NCBI GenBank assembly: GCA_018402565.1
Contig: JAGYIQ010000008.1
Coordinates: forward strand, 40,001 to 104,000
Source: Pirellulaceae bacterium
GTDB lineage: Bacteria; Planctomycetota; Planctomycetia; Pirellulales; Pirellulaceae
DNA: 64,000 nt
Reading direction: 5' to 3'
The notes under the pieces are model-generated. The model made no database searches, was not told the DNA's origin, and worked only from the letters and a program-made list of their open reading frames with translations. Positions 26,901-35,069 of the stretch are shown one piece after another. The position numbers and the translations under genes are program-made. Within the stretch, counting starts at the first letter, position 1; every line of letters begins with the position of its first letter.

Positions 26901-27049
26901 CAACGGACAACTGCCGTATCGGAGTACATCATAGTTATCCCGTAGGTCGTGGGTTGGATTCCCACTGGCGCGACGCAAGTCGGGCTGTAGCTCAGTGTTA
27001 GAGCAGCGGGCCTGTCTCTGGTGCAACCCCTTCGTTGTTCGTTGTTTTT
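26901..27049 (+). ncRNA. Y RNA candidate with permuted tRNA-like domain (YrlA-type)
   Basis: An 11-bp terminal stem joins CAACGGACAAC (26901-26911) to GTTGTTCGTTG (27034-27044, one G-U), and TTTTT follows at once, as in an intrinsic terminator. Inside, the parts of a tRNA appear in permuted order. First comes a T-arm, GTGGG-TTGGATT-CCCAC (26949-26965). Next is an acceptor-like helix closed by a GCAA tetraloop (26967-26986, one mismatch). Then comes a D-arm, GCTC-AGTGTTA-GAGC (26990-27004). AGGTC (26944-26948) pairs with GGCCT (27009-27013) where the anticodon stem would leave. This fits bacterial Y RNAs, which mimic tRNA and bind Ro60, whose gene starts 168 bp downstream. The exact 5' end is not determined; TATCTA at 26891 may be the -10. 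Confidence 0.8.
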
Positions 27050-27055
27050 CCGTAC

Positions 27056-27137
27056 AACCTGCGACTGCTCGTTGGGAATACATCGTTGTTTTGATGGGCG
27101 TAAGCCGATTCTCGTCGAATCTTCGTCGCAGGTTTTT
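27056..27137 (+). ncRNA. Second small RNA candidate upstream of Ro60
   Basis: A perfect 10-bp terminal stem AACCTGCGAC (27056-27065) / GTCGCAGGTT (27125-27134) is followed by a T run. It encloses about 59 nt with an inner hairpin GATTC-TCGTC-GAATC (27107-27121). It repeats the layout of the Y RNA just upstream (long end-stem, T run) without the tRNA-like module. It could be a second Y RNA, or only the leader or attenuator of the Ro60 gene. Confidence 0.5.
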
Positions 27138-27216
27138 CACTTTTATTGCGCTGCTCCGCCGGACTATCGTTGCTCACAAGTGACGTAGTGGAGGGTGGGC
27201 ACGCCAGGAGCCGACC

Positions 27217-28863
27217 ATGGCCAACCAAACCTTGTTTTCCAGTTTCTTCAGTCGACTGCCACGGACCGACTCGCTCAATGAAGCGGGTGGTCGGGCGTAT
27301 CGGCTGGAGCCGAAGCAGGCCCTGGCTCAATTGGCGGCGACCGGCACTTTTGGTGCGACCTGTTATGCTGAGGGCGAGAGCCAGCTGCAGGTCTTTCGGG
27401 ATTTGGTGGCCCAAGTGGACGACCCCGTGTATTTGGCCAAGTTGGCCATTTACGCGCGGCAGCGGGCCCTGATGAAGGACATGCCCGCCGCGTTGCTGGT
27501 GGAGCTGTCGCTGCGTGATGCGGCCATGATGCAGCGGGTCTTCGACCGCGTGGTCGACAACGGACGCGTCTTGCGTTCGGTCTTCCAAATGGTGCGGAGT
27601 GGTCAATTCACGCATGCCGATGGACGAGTGCGTCGTGGGCTGTCGGCGTCGTTGCAACGGGCGTTTCAGCGTTGGCTGAACACGGCTTCGGTCAACCGGC
27701 TGCTGAGTGCGTCGATCGGTCAAGCGCCCAGTTTGCGGGACGTGCTCCGCTTGGCTCGGCCGACTCCGATCGACAACTCGCGTCGCGCGTTGTTCGGTTG
27801 GTTGGCCGACGCTGCCGAGGAGAAGTGGGCACCTGCGACGGCGGCTGACCTGCCGGTTTCCGTTCGCGCGTTGCAACGCTTCCGCGCAGCGACTACCTGC
27901 GAGGAGCAGTTGGCGATCCTGCCGGACTTGGCCGCGGTCCGCTGGGACCTGTTGGCCGACACGGTGCGTGGACCGGCTGTCTGGGCCGCATTGGCTCGGC
28001 AGATGGGTCCGCAGGCCTTGCGGATGAACCTGAACACCCTGCTGCGGCACGGCGTGTTGTCGGCCGGACAGGACGATGCCATGGCGCGGTGGGTTGCCGA
28101 GCAGATTGCCGATCCAACGGTGATTCAGCGCTCGCGTCAGTTCCCCTACCAGTTCCTGGCCGCGTATTTACACGCGGATGCACAACTGCCGGCGGTGGTT
28201 CGTGCGTCGCTGCAGGCAGCCGCGGAGCTGGCGTGTGGCAACGTCCCTGGCTTGCCGGGTCCGGTGGTCATCGGCGTCGATGTGTCGGGTTCGATGTCGA
28301 GTCCCGTCACGGGTCGGCATGGAGGGCGGCAAAGTTCCGTCATGCGTTGCGTGGACGTGGCTGCTTTGTTTGCCGCTGCCATCCTGCGACGGAACCCGGA
28401 CAGTGTGGTGATCCCGTTCGACACGGCGGCTTACCATGCACCGGTGGATCCGCAGGATTCGATCCTCAGCTTGGCGCAGCGTCTGGCGACCTATGGTGGG
28501 GGCGGGACGGACTGCTCCTTGGCCTTGGTCGAGGCCACGAGTCGCTACCGTGATCGCGTCTTTGCGGGGGCGGTCTTGATCAGCGACAACGAAAGTTGGG
28601 TCGGCACCGGTCGCTACGGCTCCACGGGAGTGATGACGGCTTGGGAGGCGTTTGTCGCCAACCAACGACGCTTGTCGCCCAGCGGTCCTCCGCCGCGTCT
28701 GGCCTGCTTGGACATGCAGCCGTACGAAACGGTTCAAGCGGTCGAGCGGGACGACATCATGAACGTCGGTGGTTACGGCGACGCAGTGTTCCAGGTACTA
28801 ACCGCCTTTATGGCTGGCGATCTGGGGCGGTTTGTCGCCGAGGTCGAGTCCATCGAGTTGTAA
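27217..28863 (+). CDS. rsr: Ro60 ortholog (TROVE domain + vWA)
   Basis: 548 residues. Residues about 10-340 form the TROVE (Telomerase-Ro-Vault) HEAT-repeat ring (LNEAGGRAYRLEPKQALAQL, DDPVYLAKLAIYARQRALMK, AALLVELSLRD). Residues about 345-540 form a von Willebrand A domain with intact MIDAS (DVSGSMS, then GGGGTDCS, then LISDNESW). Full length for bacterial Ro60. In bacteria these ring proteins bind Y RNA and help exonucleases such as PNPase process or degrade structured RNA. The start follows an AGGAG site. Two small RNA candidates lie directly upstream on the same strand and a strong terminator directly follows. Confidence 0.93.
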   Translation: MANQTLFSSFFSRLPRTDSLNEAGGRAYRLEPKQALAQLAATGTFGATCYAEGESQLQVFRDLVAQVDDPVYLAKLAIYARQRALMKDMPAALLVELSLRDAAMMQRVFDRVVDNGRVLRSVFQMVRSGQFTHADGRVRRGLSASLQRAFQRWLNTASVNRLLSASIGQAPSLRDVLRLARPTPIDNSRRALFGWLADAAEEKWAPATAADLPVSVRALQRFRAATTCEEQLAILPDLAAVRWDLLADTVRGPAVWAALARQMGPQALRMNLNTLLRHGVLSAGQDDAMARWVAEQIADPTVIQRSRQFPYQFLAAYLHADAQLPAVVRASLQAAAELACGNVPGLPGPVVIGVDVSGSMSSPVTGRHGGRQSSVMRCVDVAALFAAAILRRNPDSVVIPFDTAAYHAPVDPQDSILSLAQRLATYGGGGTDCSLALVEATSRYRDRVFAGAVLISDNESWVGTGRYGSTGVMTAWEAFVANQRRLSPSGPPPRLACLDMQPYETVQAVERDDIMNVGGYGDAVFQVLTAFMAGDLGRFVAEVESIEL

Positions 28864-28872
28864 GCAGCCCCG

Positions 28873-28905
28873 GGGCGTCCGTCATGCGACGGACGCCCTT
28901 TTTTT
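28873..28905 (+). terminator. Rho-independent terminator of Ro60 gene
   Basis: GGGCGTCCGTC-ATGC-GACGGACGCCC, a perfect 11-bp stem, followed by seven T, 9 bases after the Ro60 stop codon. Confidence 0.95.
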
Positions 28906-29180
28906 GTTGTTGAGGTCGCATCAATAGATATTTCGTTGTTTGAACGAGTTTGCCAGGCGATCGAGCAAGGACCAATGTGGATTGCATCATACCGATGATC
29001 ACTGGCTTGTGCTGTGAGGCTTAAGAAACGGGCTTTTTGGGCAATTCTAACGGGAGCGGTGAAGGTGCGATCGCTTTAAGTTGCGTTTGCTCATCGCATC
29101 GTCTATGGTAGGAAGGCTCGAGAGGTGGGGTCCCCCGTTTGCTGGCTCTTGGTGAAATTGTGCTGAATTGGAGAACAATC

Positions 29181-30395
29181 ATGGGAAATCGATGTCAGCT
29201 TCTGGTAGTGTCTTGGGCGATCTTTGTCATGCTGACGGCGTCCGCAGCCGCGCAGGAGTCGAAAACGAAAAAGCTGAAGATCTTTATCCTATCTGGTCAG
29301 TCCAACATGGTGGGACATGCGAACTACATCACGATCCCCAACCTAATGTCGGACTCGCGTCCCGAAATACAACAGTTGGCAAAGCTTGTTTTTGCCGATG
29401 GACAGACGGTCACTCGAGCTGAAGTCGACGATCAAATCGCCACGAAGATTGATCGCGATAAAAGGGTCAATGAATTGCGAGCCAAAGCGAGCGACGACGA
29501 GGCGGCGCTGGCGACAGCTCGTCAGGAAGTCGAAGTACTTTCAAAGGCGTACGAGTTGAAGTCGACGAGGATTCGCAGCAGATTTGTTGTCTCCGATCAG
29601 GTTTATATCACTTCGATCGCCGATAACAACCGCAGATCGGGGCCATTATCAGTCGGTTTTGGTGCCAGTGCTGACAAAATTGGACCGGAACTTGGCTTTG
29701 GGATGTCGCTGGCGAATAAAATGGATTCCCCGATTCTGCTAATCAAAGCCGCGTGGGGAGGCAAGTCGCTGCACTACAACTTCAGGCCTCCTTCGGCAGG
29801 GCCTTACGAGTTGTCCGAGCAGGAAGCGGCTGGGGAAAACGCGGAGGCGATCCGTGAGCAAGCCGGACAAAACTACCGCCTGTTGATCGCACATGTGGAC
29901 AGTGTACTCGCGAATCTGGCTGAACATCATCCCGCCTACGATCCCGCAGCGGGCTATGAAATCGCTGGTTTTGTCTGGTTTCAAGGCTTCAATGACCAGT
30001 TCTCGGATCCGTTTCGAGATAACTACAAGCAGAATATGATCGCCTTCATCAAAGACATCCGCGTGCACTTGGGGGTGCCTGATCTGCCGTTTGTGATTGG
30101 TGTTTTGGGAACGGGGATCACCGCTGAAGAGGTGGGCAAGAATGCGGTATCGCTGGGCCAACGCGCGGCTGCCGCGGAGGCGGAATTTCGTGGAAACGTG
30201 GTCGCGGTGGAGAGCTACGAGTTGTTTGATCTAGAAGCGCTCGAGGTGTTTAACAAGGGCTGGCAGGAGCACTTCGCGGAGTGGAGCGCTGTTGGCAGCG
30301 ATCGCCCCTATCATTACCTCGGCAGTGGCAAGTTTTTCGTGCGTCTGGGGGATGCATTCGCTCAAGCCATGCTGGAGCTGCAGAGTAGTAGATAG
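29181..30395 (+). CDS. Secreted sialate O-acetylesterase-like (SASA/DUF303) hydrolase
   Basis: 404 residues from ATG 29181, preceded by GGAG. Signal peptide to about residue 26 (SAAAQ). The SGNH-type hydrolase opens with IFILSGQSNMVGH (nucleophile Ser in GQSNM). Blocks ELGFGMSLANKM, ILLIKAAWGGKSLHYNF and GFVWFQGFNDQFSD follow. An insertion of about 80 mostly helical residues (about 70-150) splits the first and second blocks, longer than in the second family member at 34043. Likely removes acetyl esters from polysaccharides outside the cytoplasm. Confidence 0.85.
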   Translation: MGNRCQLLVVSWAIFVMLTASAAAQESKTKKLKIFILSGQSNMVGHANYITIPNLMSDSRPEIQQLAKLVFADGQTVTRAEVDDQIATKIDRDKRVNELRAKASDDEAALATARQEVEVLSKAYELKSTRIRSRFVVSDQVYITSIADNNRRSGPLSVGFGASADKIGPELGFGMSLANKMDSPILLIKAAWGGKSLHYNFRPPSAGPYELSEQEAAGENAEAIREQAGQNYRLLIAHVDSVLANLAEHHPAYDPAAGYEIAGFVWFQGFNDQFSDPFRDNYKQNMIAFIKDIRVHLGVPDLPFVIGVLGTGITAEEVGKNAVSLGQRAAAAEAEFRGNVVAVESYELFDLEALEVFNKGWQEHFAEWSAVGSDRPYHYLGSGKFFVRLGDAFAQAMLELQSSR

Positions 30396-30583
30396 CCCTG
30401 AGCCCGTGAGTTTTGCCCCGCGTTACGCTGTGATCGACACGATTCAGGAAAAGCGGTTCCGAACACGCACGGTGAGTTCAGCACCTGGCAATTTGAGCGA
30501 TGTGGGGGGGCGGGCTTTCCGTCAAAGCGAGACATGGACGACAGGTGTGGATTCACCTGCTTGTTGTGCCGTTTCGTAGTCCG

Positions 30584-33553
30584 TTACATGCCGAATGGCG
30601 GAATTTCGCTCGGATCAATGGGCCAAATGGCGCCTTGCTCGTCCAATCGCCTGCCAGTCATTGACTCTAGGCGAGTGCGAATCTCGTCGACGGTGCCAGC
30701 GATGGCCTCGGGTACTTCTTGAAGGTGGAGCGATGGGATATTGTCGAGTCGCGGGATTCCCCCTCTAGGGTCATGACCGATCCGGATTACCCATCGCCCG
30801 TTGGGAGTGAAGCTCACGAATTGGCACTGACCCAGATTCATGCTGGGGCCAAGCGGCAGTCCCGATGCAACGTGCCAGAGCTGGTGTTCGGTTGCCAGCA
30901 AGCGTGAATCAGCGCTGAAGGCCAAGCGAGTCCCACTGATTCGTCGCGGGGGACCGACGGGTTCGGACGACCCGGTATTCCAGATCCTCAAAGTATCGGC
31001 GGACAACGTTGCGAGATATCGGCCATCGGGCGAAAAGGTCGCCGCCTGAACGTCGGCAAGATGACGAAGACGGGCTCCTATTGGCTGGCTCGTGCGGGCG
31101 TCTCGGATCTGAATGAAAGGAGCATCAATCGCACCGTGGGTGGTGGCCATTCTTTCGCCGGAGCGGTCAAAGTCCAAGATCCGAAACGGCCGATGGTCGT
31201 CCAGTTCTGGGTAGTTTGGCTGGAGTTGCTGTTTTGCGATTTGCAGCGAGCTGTTTTCCGGGTAGGTTGTCGAGGGGCCATGTGACAAGGGCGATCCGGA
31301 TTCCGTCTCGAACAGGATCGAATCAACGATGTCGTTGGTAACAAGAAATTTGCCGTTTGGGTGGTAGATCGCCGAATCCACGAATCGCCAACGGTCGAAT
31401 AGCTGACCGACCGGGTTGCCGGTTTCTCGATTCCAGAGCTGCGATTCTTGGCCATACAGGACCATGAACGTGCGACCACTGGGGTCGAAGACGACAGTGC
31501 GTGCGGGATTTCCTACTGGAGCTCGCAACGGCGAACCCAATGAACGCCACGAGTCTTGTTGAAAACGGAAGCAGTGGACTGCTCCGCGAATACCCAAAGC
31601 CAATAAATCGTTGCCGTCTGGCGAGAACACGAGCCGAGTCAATCCTCGCTCACCAGCGAAGTCAAATTCGTATGCAGGTTCCGCCAGCCCCCTGGTGTAA
31701 ATGTAGATTTTTGGCGGATTTCCCTCAGCTTGCTGACACAAGGCGACCGTGTCGCCGCGAGGTGAGACAGCGGCGATCCGCTGGGAGCGACGAGCGAGCA
31801 TCCCCTCAAATGCTATGGGTTCGCCTTTTTTGCTTTGCATCTCCACATCCCAGAGCTGGAGTCCAGCCTCCTGAGCCCCTGCAGTCAATAGAATGTATCT
31901 GCCGTCATCACTATATGCGACTGTTCTGCCAGCCAGCGGGGTGGAATCCAGGGCTAAAGGAAGTCGCCAGCGACCGATTGCCACGCGATCCGTCGATTTC
32001 GCGAATGCAGAGATTCCCACGCCGGTCATGAGCGTAAAGAAGTGCGGAGTCGTAGGAGCGAATTGCAGTTCAGAGATTACGGTCGAGGCAAGAGGAGGCT
32101 GCAGGAGCTGCCCGATTCGCGTGCCGGTCTCCGAGTCAGTCAATTCACCACGATGCCACAGGTAACGGCCGTTGCTTGCTGGCGCCTGTGGCAGGGGCCT
32201 TGTCGGCACTGACAACAGGGTCGCTCCTTCACTGTCCCAGATGGTAATACGCCATTGCGTTACATCGGCGATGAGTGTCTCGCCACCATCCCTCAGCAGT
32301 GTCAGCCGACGCTCCGTGGAGTTGAGGCTGTCGATGGCAGGTACAGGATCACTGATGGGCTCAGCATTCGCCAGTCGCCACAGCTGCAAAGCCCGACCAT
32401 TATAGGAGCCCAAGCGACTTCCGTCATGGCTGAAAACTACCGATAGGTTACCGCTCGAATCCAGCTTAACTTCCTGCTTGTTCAATCGGTCGTAAGTGAA
32501 GATGCTGGCCCGAGTCGCAATGCCGAGCTTTGTTCCGTCAGAGCTCCACACTAGACGCACTGGACCTGTTTGTCCGAAAGAGTCGTCGTCCGATGGGAAT
32601 GGGACTTGATTGCCCATCTTGGTATCCCAGATATCAAGCCGTCCGTCGATTAAGGATGCGCAGTGTGAGCCATCCGGCGATAAACTCACGGTCAAGGGCC
32701 CGTCTGTCTGAGAGCTGGGGAGCGTCAGTTCGGACCCGACCGCCTCGAGGGAGTCGGCCCGGTGGAGTCGAGCAGTCTGCTGCGTGTACAGTAGGACAAG
32801 TTTTCCCGAGTCGGCGAACATCAAGGGAAGGATCGACGACCGCTCGCTGATTAGGGCTCCCGATTGGCAATTCCACGCCAAGATCGTCGCCGGGGTCGTG
32901 GGGTTCCATGAGCTTTCGGAACGATAACCAACGAGCAAGACCTCCGACGTCGCGAAACCGAGCCACTCGCAGTTCCCAGCGATCAAGCAAACCGGTTGGA
33001 GGAGTTCACCGGTCGCCGTCGAGTAGACATGCACCGAGTTTCCACAGACGGCAGCCATTCGTTTTCCGTCCGGACTGATCACGAGGGGTGGTGCAAGTTC
33101 TCCGGCGATCCCGCCTTCGAAGACCAATAACTGGCGATTCCACAGGGAGATACCTCGGCGAATCGCGGCCTCTGTCTCCCCGTTACTGGGCGCATGTTCC
33201 AGTGCTCGAACCAACCAGAGCAAGCACTCGTCAATCGCTCCTGCGGAGCCGAGCTGATTTGCCTTTTCAACCAAAAGGTCGGCCAGTGTCGTATCTGCCT
33301 CTTTCGCGATGGGACGTTCGTCTTGGCTGCACTCGACATACGTCCAGTGACATTCTGAGGAAAAAAATGTAGCGGCAGGTAGCTTCTCTCGTGGCGTTTT
33401 TGCAGGACTTCTCAAACGGGACGTCAGACTGTTTCGTGCGGTTGAAACGCTAGCGGAAGCAAGTGAGGCATTTGACATCGCGCCGAAAAGAAGCAGTGAG
33501 CAACAAAGGATGACGCATCTCAGACTTGGATGATAGGCAAGGCCGTGCTTCAC
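30584..33553 (-). CDS. Secreted WD40-type beta-propeller protein
   Basis: 989 residues from GTG 33551-33553, which has a GGAG seven bases before it and puts a hydrophobic signal segment (LRCVILCCSLLLFGAMS) at the N-terminus; the frame is open for 30 more codons upstream. A helical region (about 80-160, TPR-like) is followed by about a dozen blades with VFSHDGSRLGSYNGRALQLW, TFSPDGRYLATLSADTLRIW and similar WD40-like repeats. This helical-plus-WD40 arrangement resembles the extracellular part of planctomycete protein-kinase fusions, but no kinase domain is present. It is a probable scaffold. Confidence 0.78.
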   Translation of the reverse strand: MKHGLAYHPSLRCVILCCSLLLFGAMSNASLASASVSTARNSLTSRLRSPAKTPREKLPAATFFSSECHWTYVECSQDERPIAKEADTTLADLLVEKANQLGSAGAIDECLLWLVRALEHAPSNGETEAAIRRGISLWNRQLLVFEGGIAGELAPPLVISPDGKRMAAVCGNSVHVYSTATGELLQPVCLIAGNCEWLGFATSEVLLVGYRSESSWNPTTPATILAWNCQSGALISERSSILPLMFADSGKLVLLYTQQTARLHRADSLEAVGSELTLPSSQTDGPLTVSLSPDGSHCASLIDGRLDIWDTKMGNQVPFPSDDDSFGQTGPVRLVWSSDGTKLGIATRASIFTYDRLNKQEVKLDSSGNLSVVFSHDGSRLGSYNGRALQLWRLANAEPISDPVPAIDSLNSTERRLTLLRDGGETLIADVTQWRITIWDSEGATLLSVPTRPLPQAPASNGRYLWHRGELTDSETGTRIGQLLQPPLASTVISELQFAPTTPHFFTLMTGVGISAFAKSTDRVAIGRWRLPLALDSTPLAGRTVAYSDDGRYILLTAGAQEAGLQLWDVEMQSKKGEPIAFEGMLARRSQRIAAVSPRGDTVALCQQAEGNPPKIYIYTRGLAEPAYEFDFAGERGLTRLVFSPDGNDLLALGIRGAVHCFRFQQDSWRSLGSPLRAPVGNPARTVVFDPSGRTFMVLYGQESQLWNRETGNPVGQLFDRWRFVDSAIYHPNGKFLVTNDIVDSILFETESGSPLSHGPSTTYPENSSLQIAKQQLQPNYPELDDHRPFRILDFDRSGERMATTHGAIDAPFIQIRDARTSQPIGARLRHLADVQAATFSPDGRYLATLSADTLRIWNTGSSEPVGPPRRISGTRLAFSADSRLLATEHQLWHVASGLPLGPSMNLGQCQFVSFTPNGRWVIRIGHDPRGGIPRLDNIPSLHLQEVPEAIAGTVDEIRTRLESMTGRRLDEQGAIWPIDPSEIPPFGM

Positions 33554-34042
33554 AGTATGGCTCCGTTTTATCGCTGATCGAAGTAACTTCGTATATGCAT
33601 TATTGGTGCCTCCGGGCACAACGAAAATCTGGAAGATGGTCACGATCGAGCAATTCGCTCCACGATATGCCCACGCAAATCCCAGTCGCTGGCCAATTAC
33701 ATGGTCATGGTCAAGTCAGTATGTGTCAATCCTCCTGGATAAAATCAAGGCCGATAATTTAATCTCTCCTGCGGACTATATGCCAGAAGGTCGGGAGTCA
33801 ATACTGTGTTATCACTTGCCTTTCCACCATTTTCCGTAAGTTCGCGGTTGGTGCAAGGTGACACGAACCGCTATCCTGAGTTATCGAGCGAGGCGTTGGG
33901 GTCGCTTTGGTCATATGAGGCAATAACAGTCACTCGATTTCGACGAGCGATTCGCTCTTCAACCCCTCGAAGGCTAGCTAGATTTTCAAGTGCGATCCGA
34001 TATAACTGACCTGCGTACAGCCAATCGCCCCATATTTCGGAT
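33554..34042. other. Divergent intergenic region
   Basis: Separates the minus-strand WD40 gene from the plus-strand hydrolase block. It is AT-richer than its flanks, especially 33700-33800, consistent with promoters for both sides. No gene or structured element identified. Confidence 0.4.
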
Positions 34043-35038
34043 GTGAAGCACATGTGGATTCTAGTGATCATTTTGTCATCGATTGGTCTATGGCAGGGAG
34101 GTTCGTCGACGGCGGAACTAACCATTGAGACCGAGACCGTCGAATTCAGCCAACTAACAAGTCAACAAACAATCGGTGAATTTGCCGGCGGGTGGCGTTT
34201 CGAGCGGGATCCCCATCCAAAAGAAATGCGGGAGTGTGCTGTTTACTTGTTAGGTGGGCAGTCCAACATGCAGGGCCTGGGCCAGATCGCGGAACTGGGG
34301 GCGGAAGTCCCCTGTGTGATTCCGCACGCTCTGTTTTGGAATGGCGAGACTTTTGAGCCCCTCGTTGTCGGCAAATCCAAAACATCCGCACGGCTCACGG
34401 AGTTCGGGCCGGAGTTGGGCTTTGCCCTGGAGATGGCCACCGAAGATTGTCCTATCTACATCATCAAATATCACGCCAGCGGCATGCCGCTGCATCACGG
34501 TTTTGATGGAGCAAACTGGATCGGCGGTGAACCAACTTCAGACCGAAAGAATTTTTATCCGGGCGAAGGTGCAAACGACCCGACATGTGGCACATTGTAC
34601 GTTGCGATGCGAGCCACGTATCTGGCCGGTGTTGCGCATTTACAGGATAACGGGCAGCGTCCCATCGTCCGAGGATTTCTATGGATGCAAGGGGAGCAAG
34701 ATGCCAAAGAAGCGATTGCTGCGACCAATTATGCTGCCAGTTTACAACGGCTCCGTCGGAGGTTAGCTGAAGATTTAGGAATAGTCGAGCCGTTGCCGTT
34801 CGCTTTTGGCCAAGTTCTACCACATACGCCTGCGCGACCTCGCTTCAAGTATCGCCACGAGATCCGTGAGCAAATGGCTGCATGTGATCAAGATTCTGGC
34901 CGTCCGGAAGCTATGTTGAAAGCGATCATGATTTCCACGGAATCGTTTAGCCTGCTGGCCGATACGGTACACTACGATACCGATGGGCAGTTGCAGCTTG
35001 GTAAAGCGTTCGCCCGCGCCCTGAAGCAGTTAGAGTGA
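34043..35038 (+). CDS. Secreted sialate O-acetylesterase-like (SASA/DUF303) hydrolase
   Basis: 331 residues from GTG 34043; ATG 34052 is an alternative. Signal peptide to about residue 24. Family blocks: YLLGGQSNMQGLG (nucleophile Ser), FGPELGFALEMA, IYIIKYHASGMPLHH, GFLWMQGEQDA and a C-terminal ADTVHYDTDGQL supplying the catalytic Asp/His. Compact compared with the paralog at 29181. It lies 31 bp before the large Planctomycete cytochrome in the same direction and may be the first gene of that unit. Confidence 0.85.
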   Translation: MKHMWILVIILSSIGLWQGGSSTAELTIETETVEFSQLTSQQTIGEFAGGWRFERDPHPKEMRECAVYLLGGQSNMQGLGQIAELGAEVPCVIPHALFWNGETFEPLVVGKSKTSARLTEFGPELGFALEMATEDCPIYIIKYHASGMPLHHGFDGANWIGGEPTSDRKNFYPGEGANDPTCGTLYVAMRATYLAGVAHLQDNGQRPIVRGFLWMQGEQDAKEAIAATNYAASLQRLRRRLAEDLGIVEPLPFAFGQVLPHTPARPRFKYRHEIREQMAACDQDSGRPEAMLKAIMISTESFSLLADTVHYDTDGQLQLGKAFARALKQLE

Positions 35039-35069
35039 TAGATTTGGGGGAACTTGACGGCCCATTTGG

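Noticed and set aside
26998..28050. 350-codon minus-strand frame
   Set aside because: Lies wholly antisense to the TROVE part of the Ro60 gene and shows no family motif; its length comes from GC-rich codon bias on the other strand.
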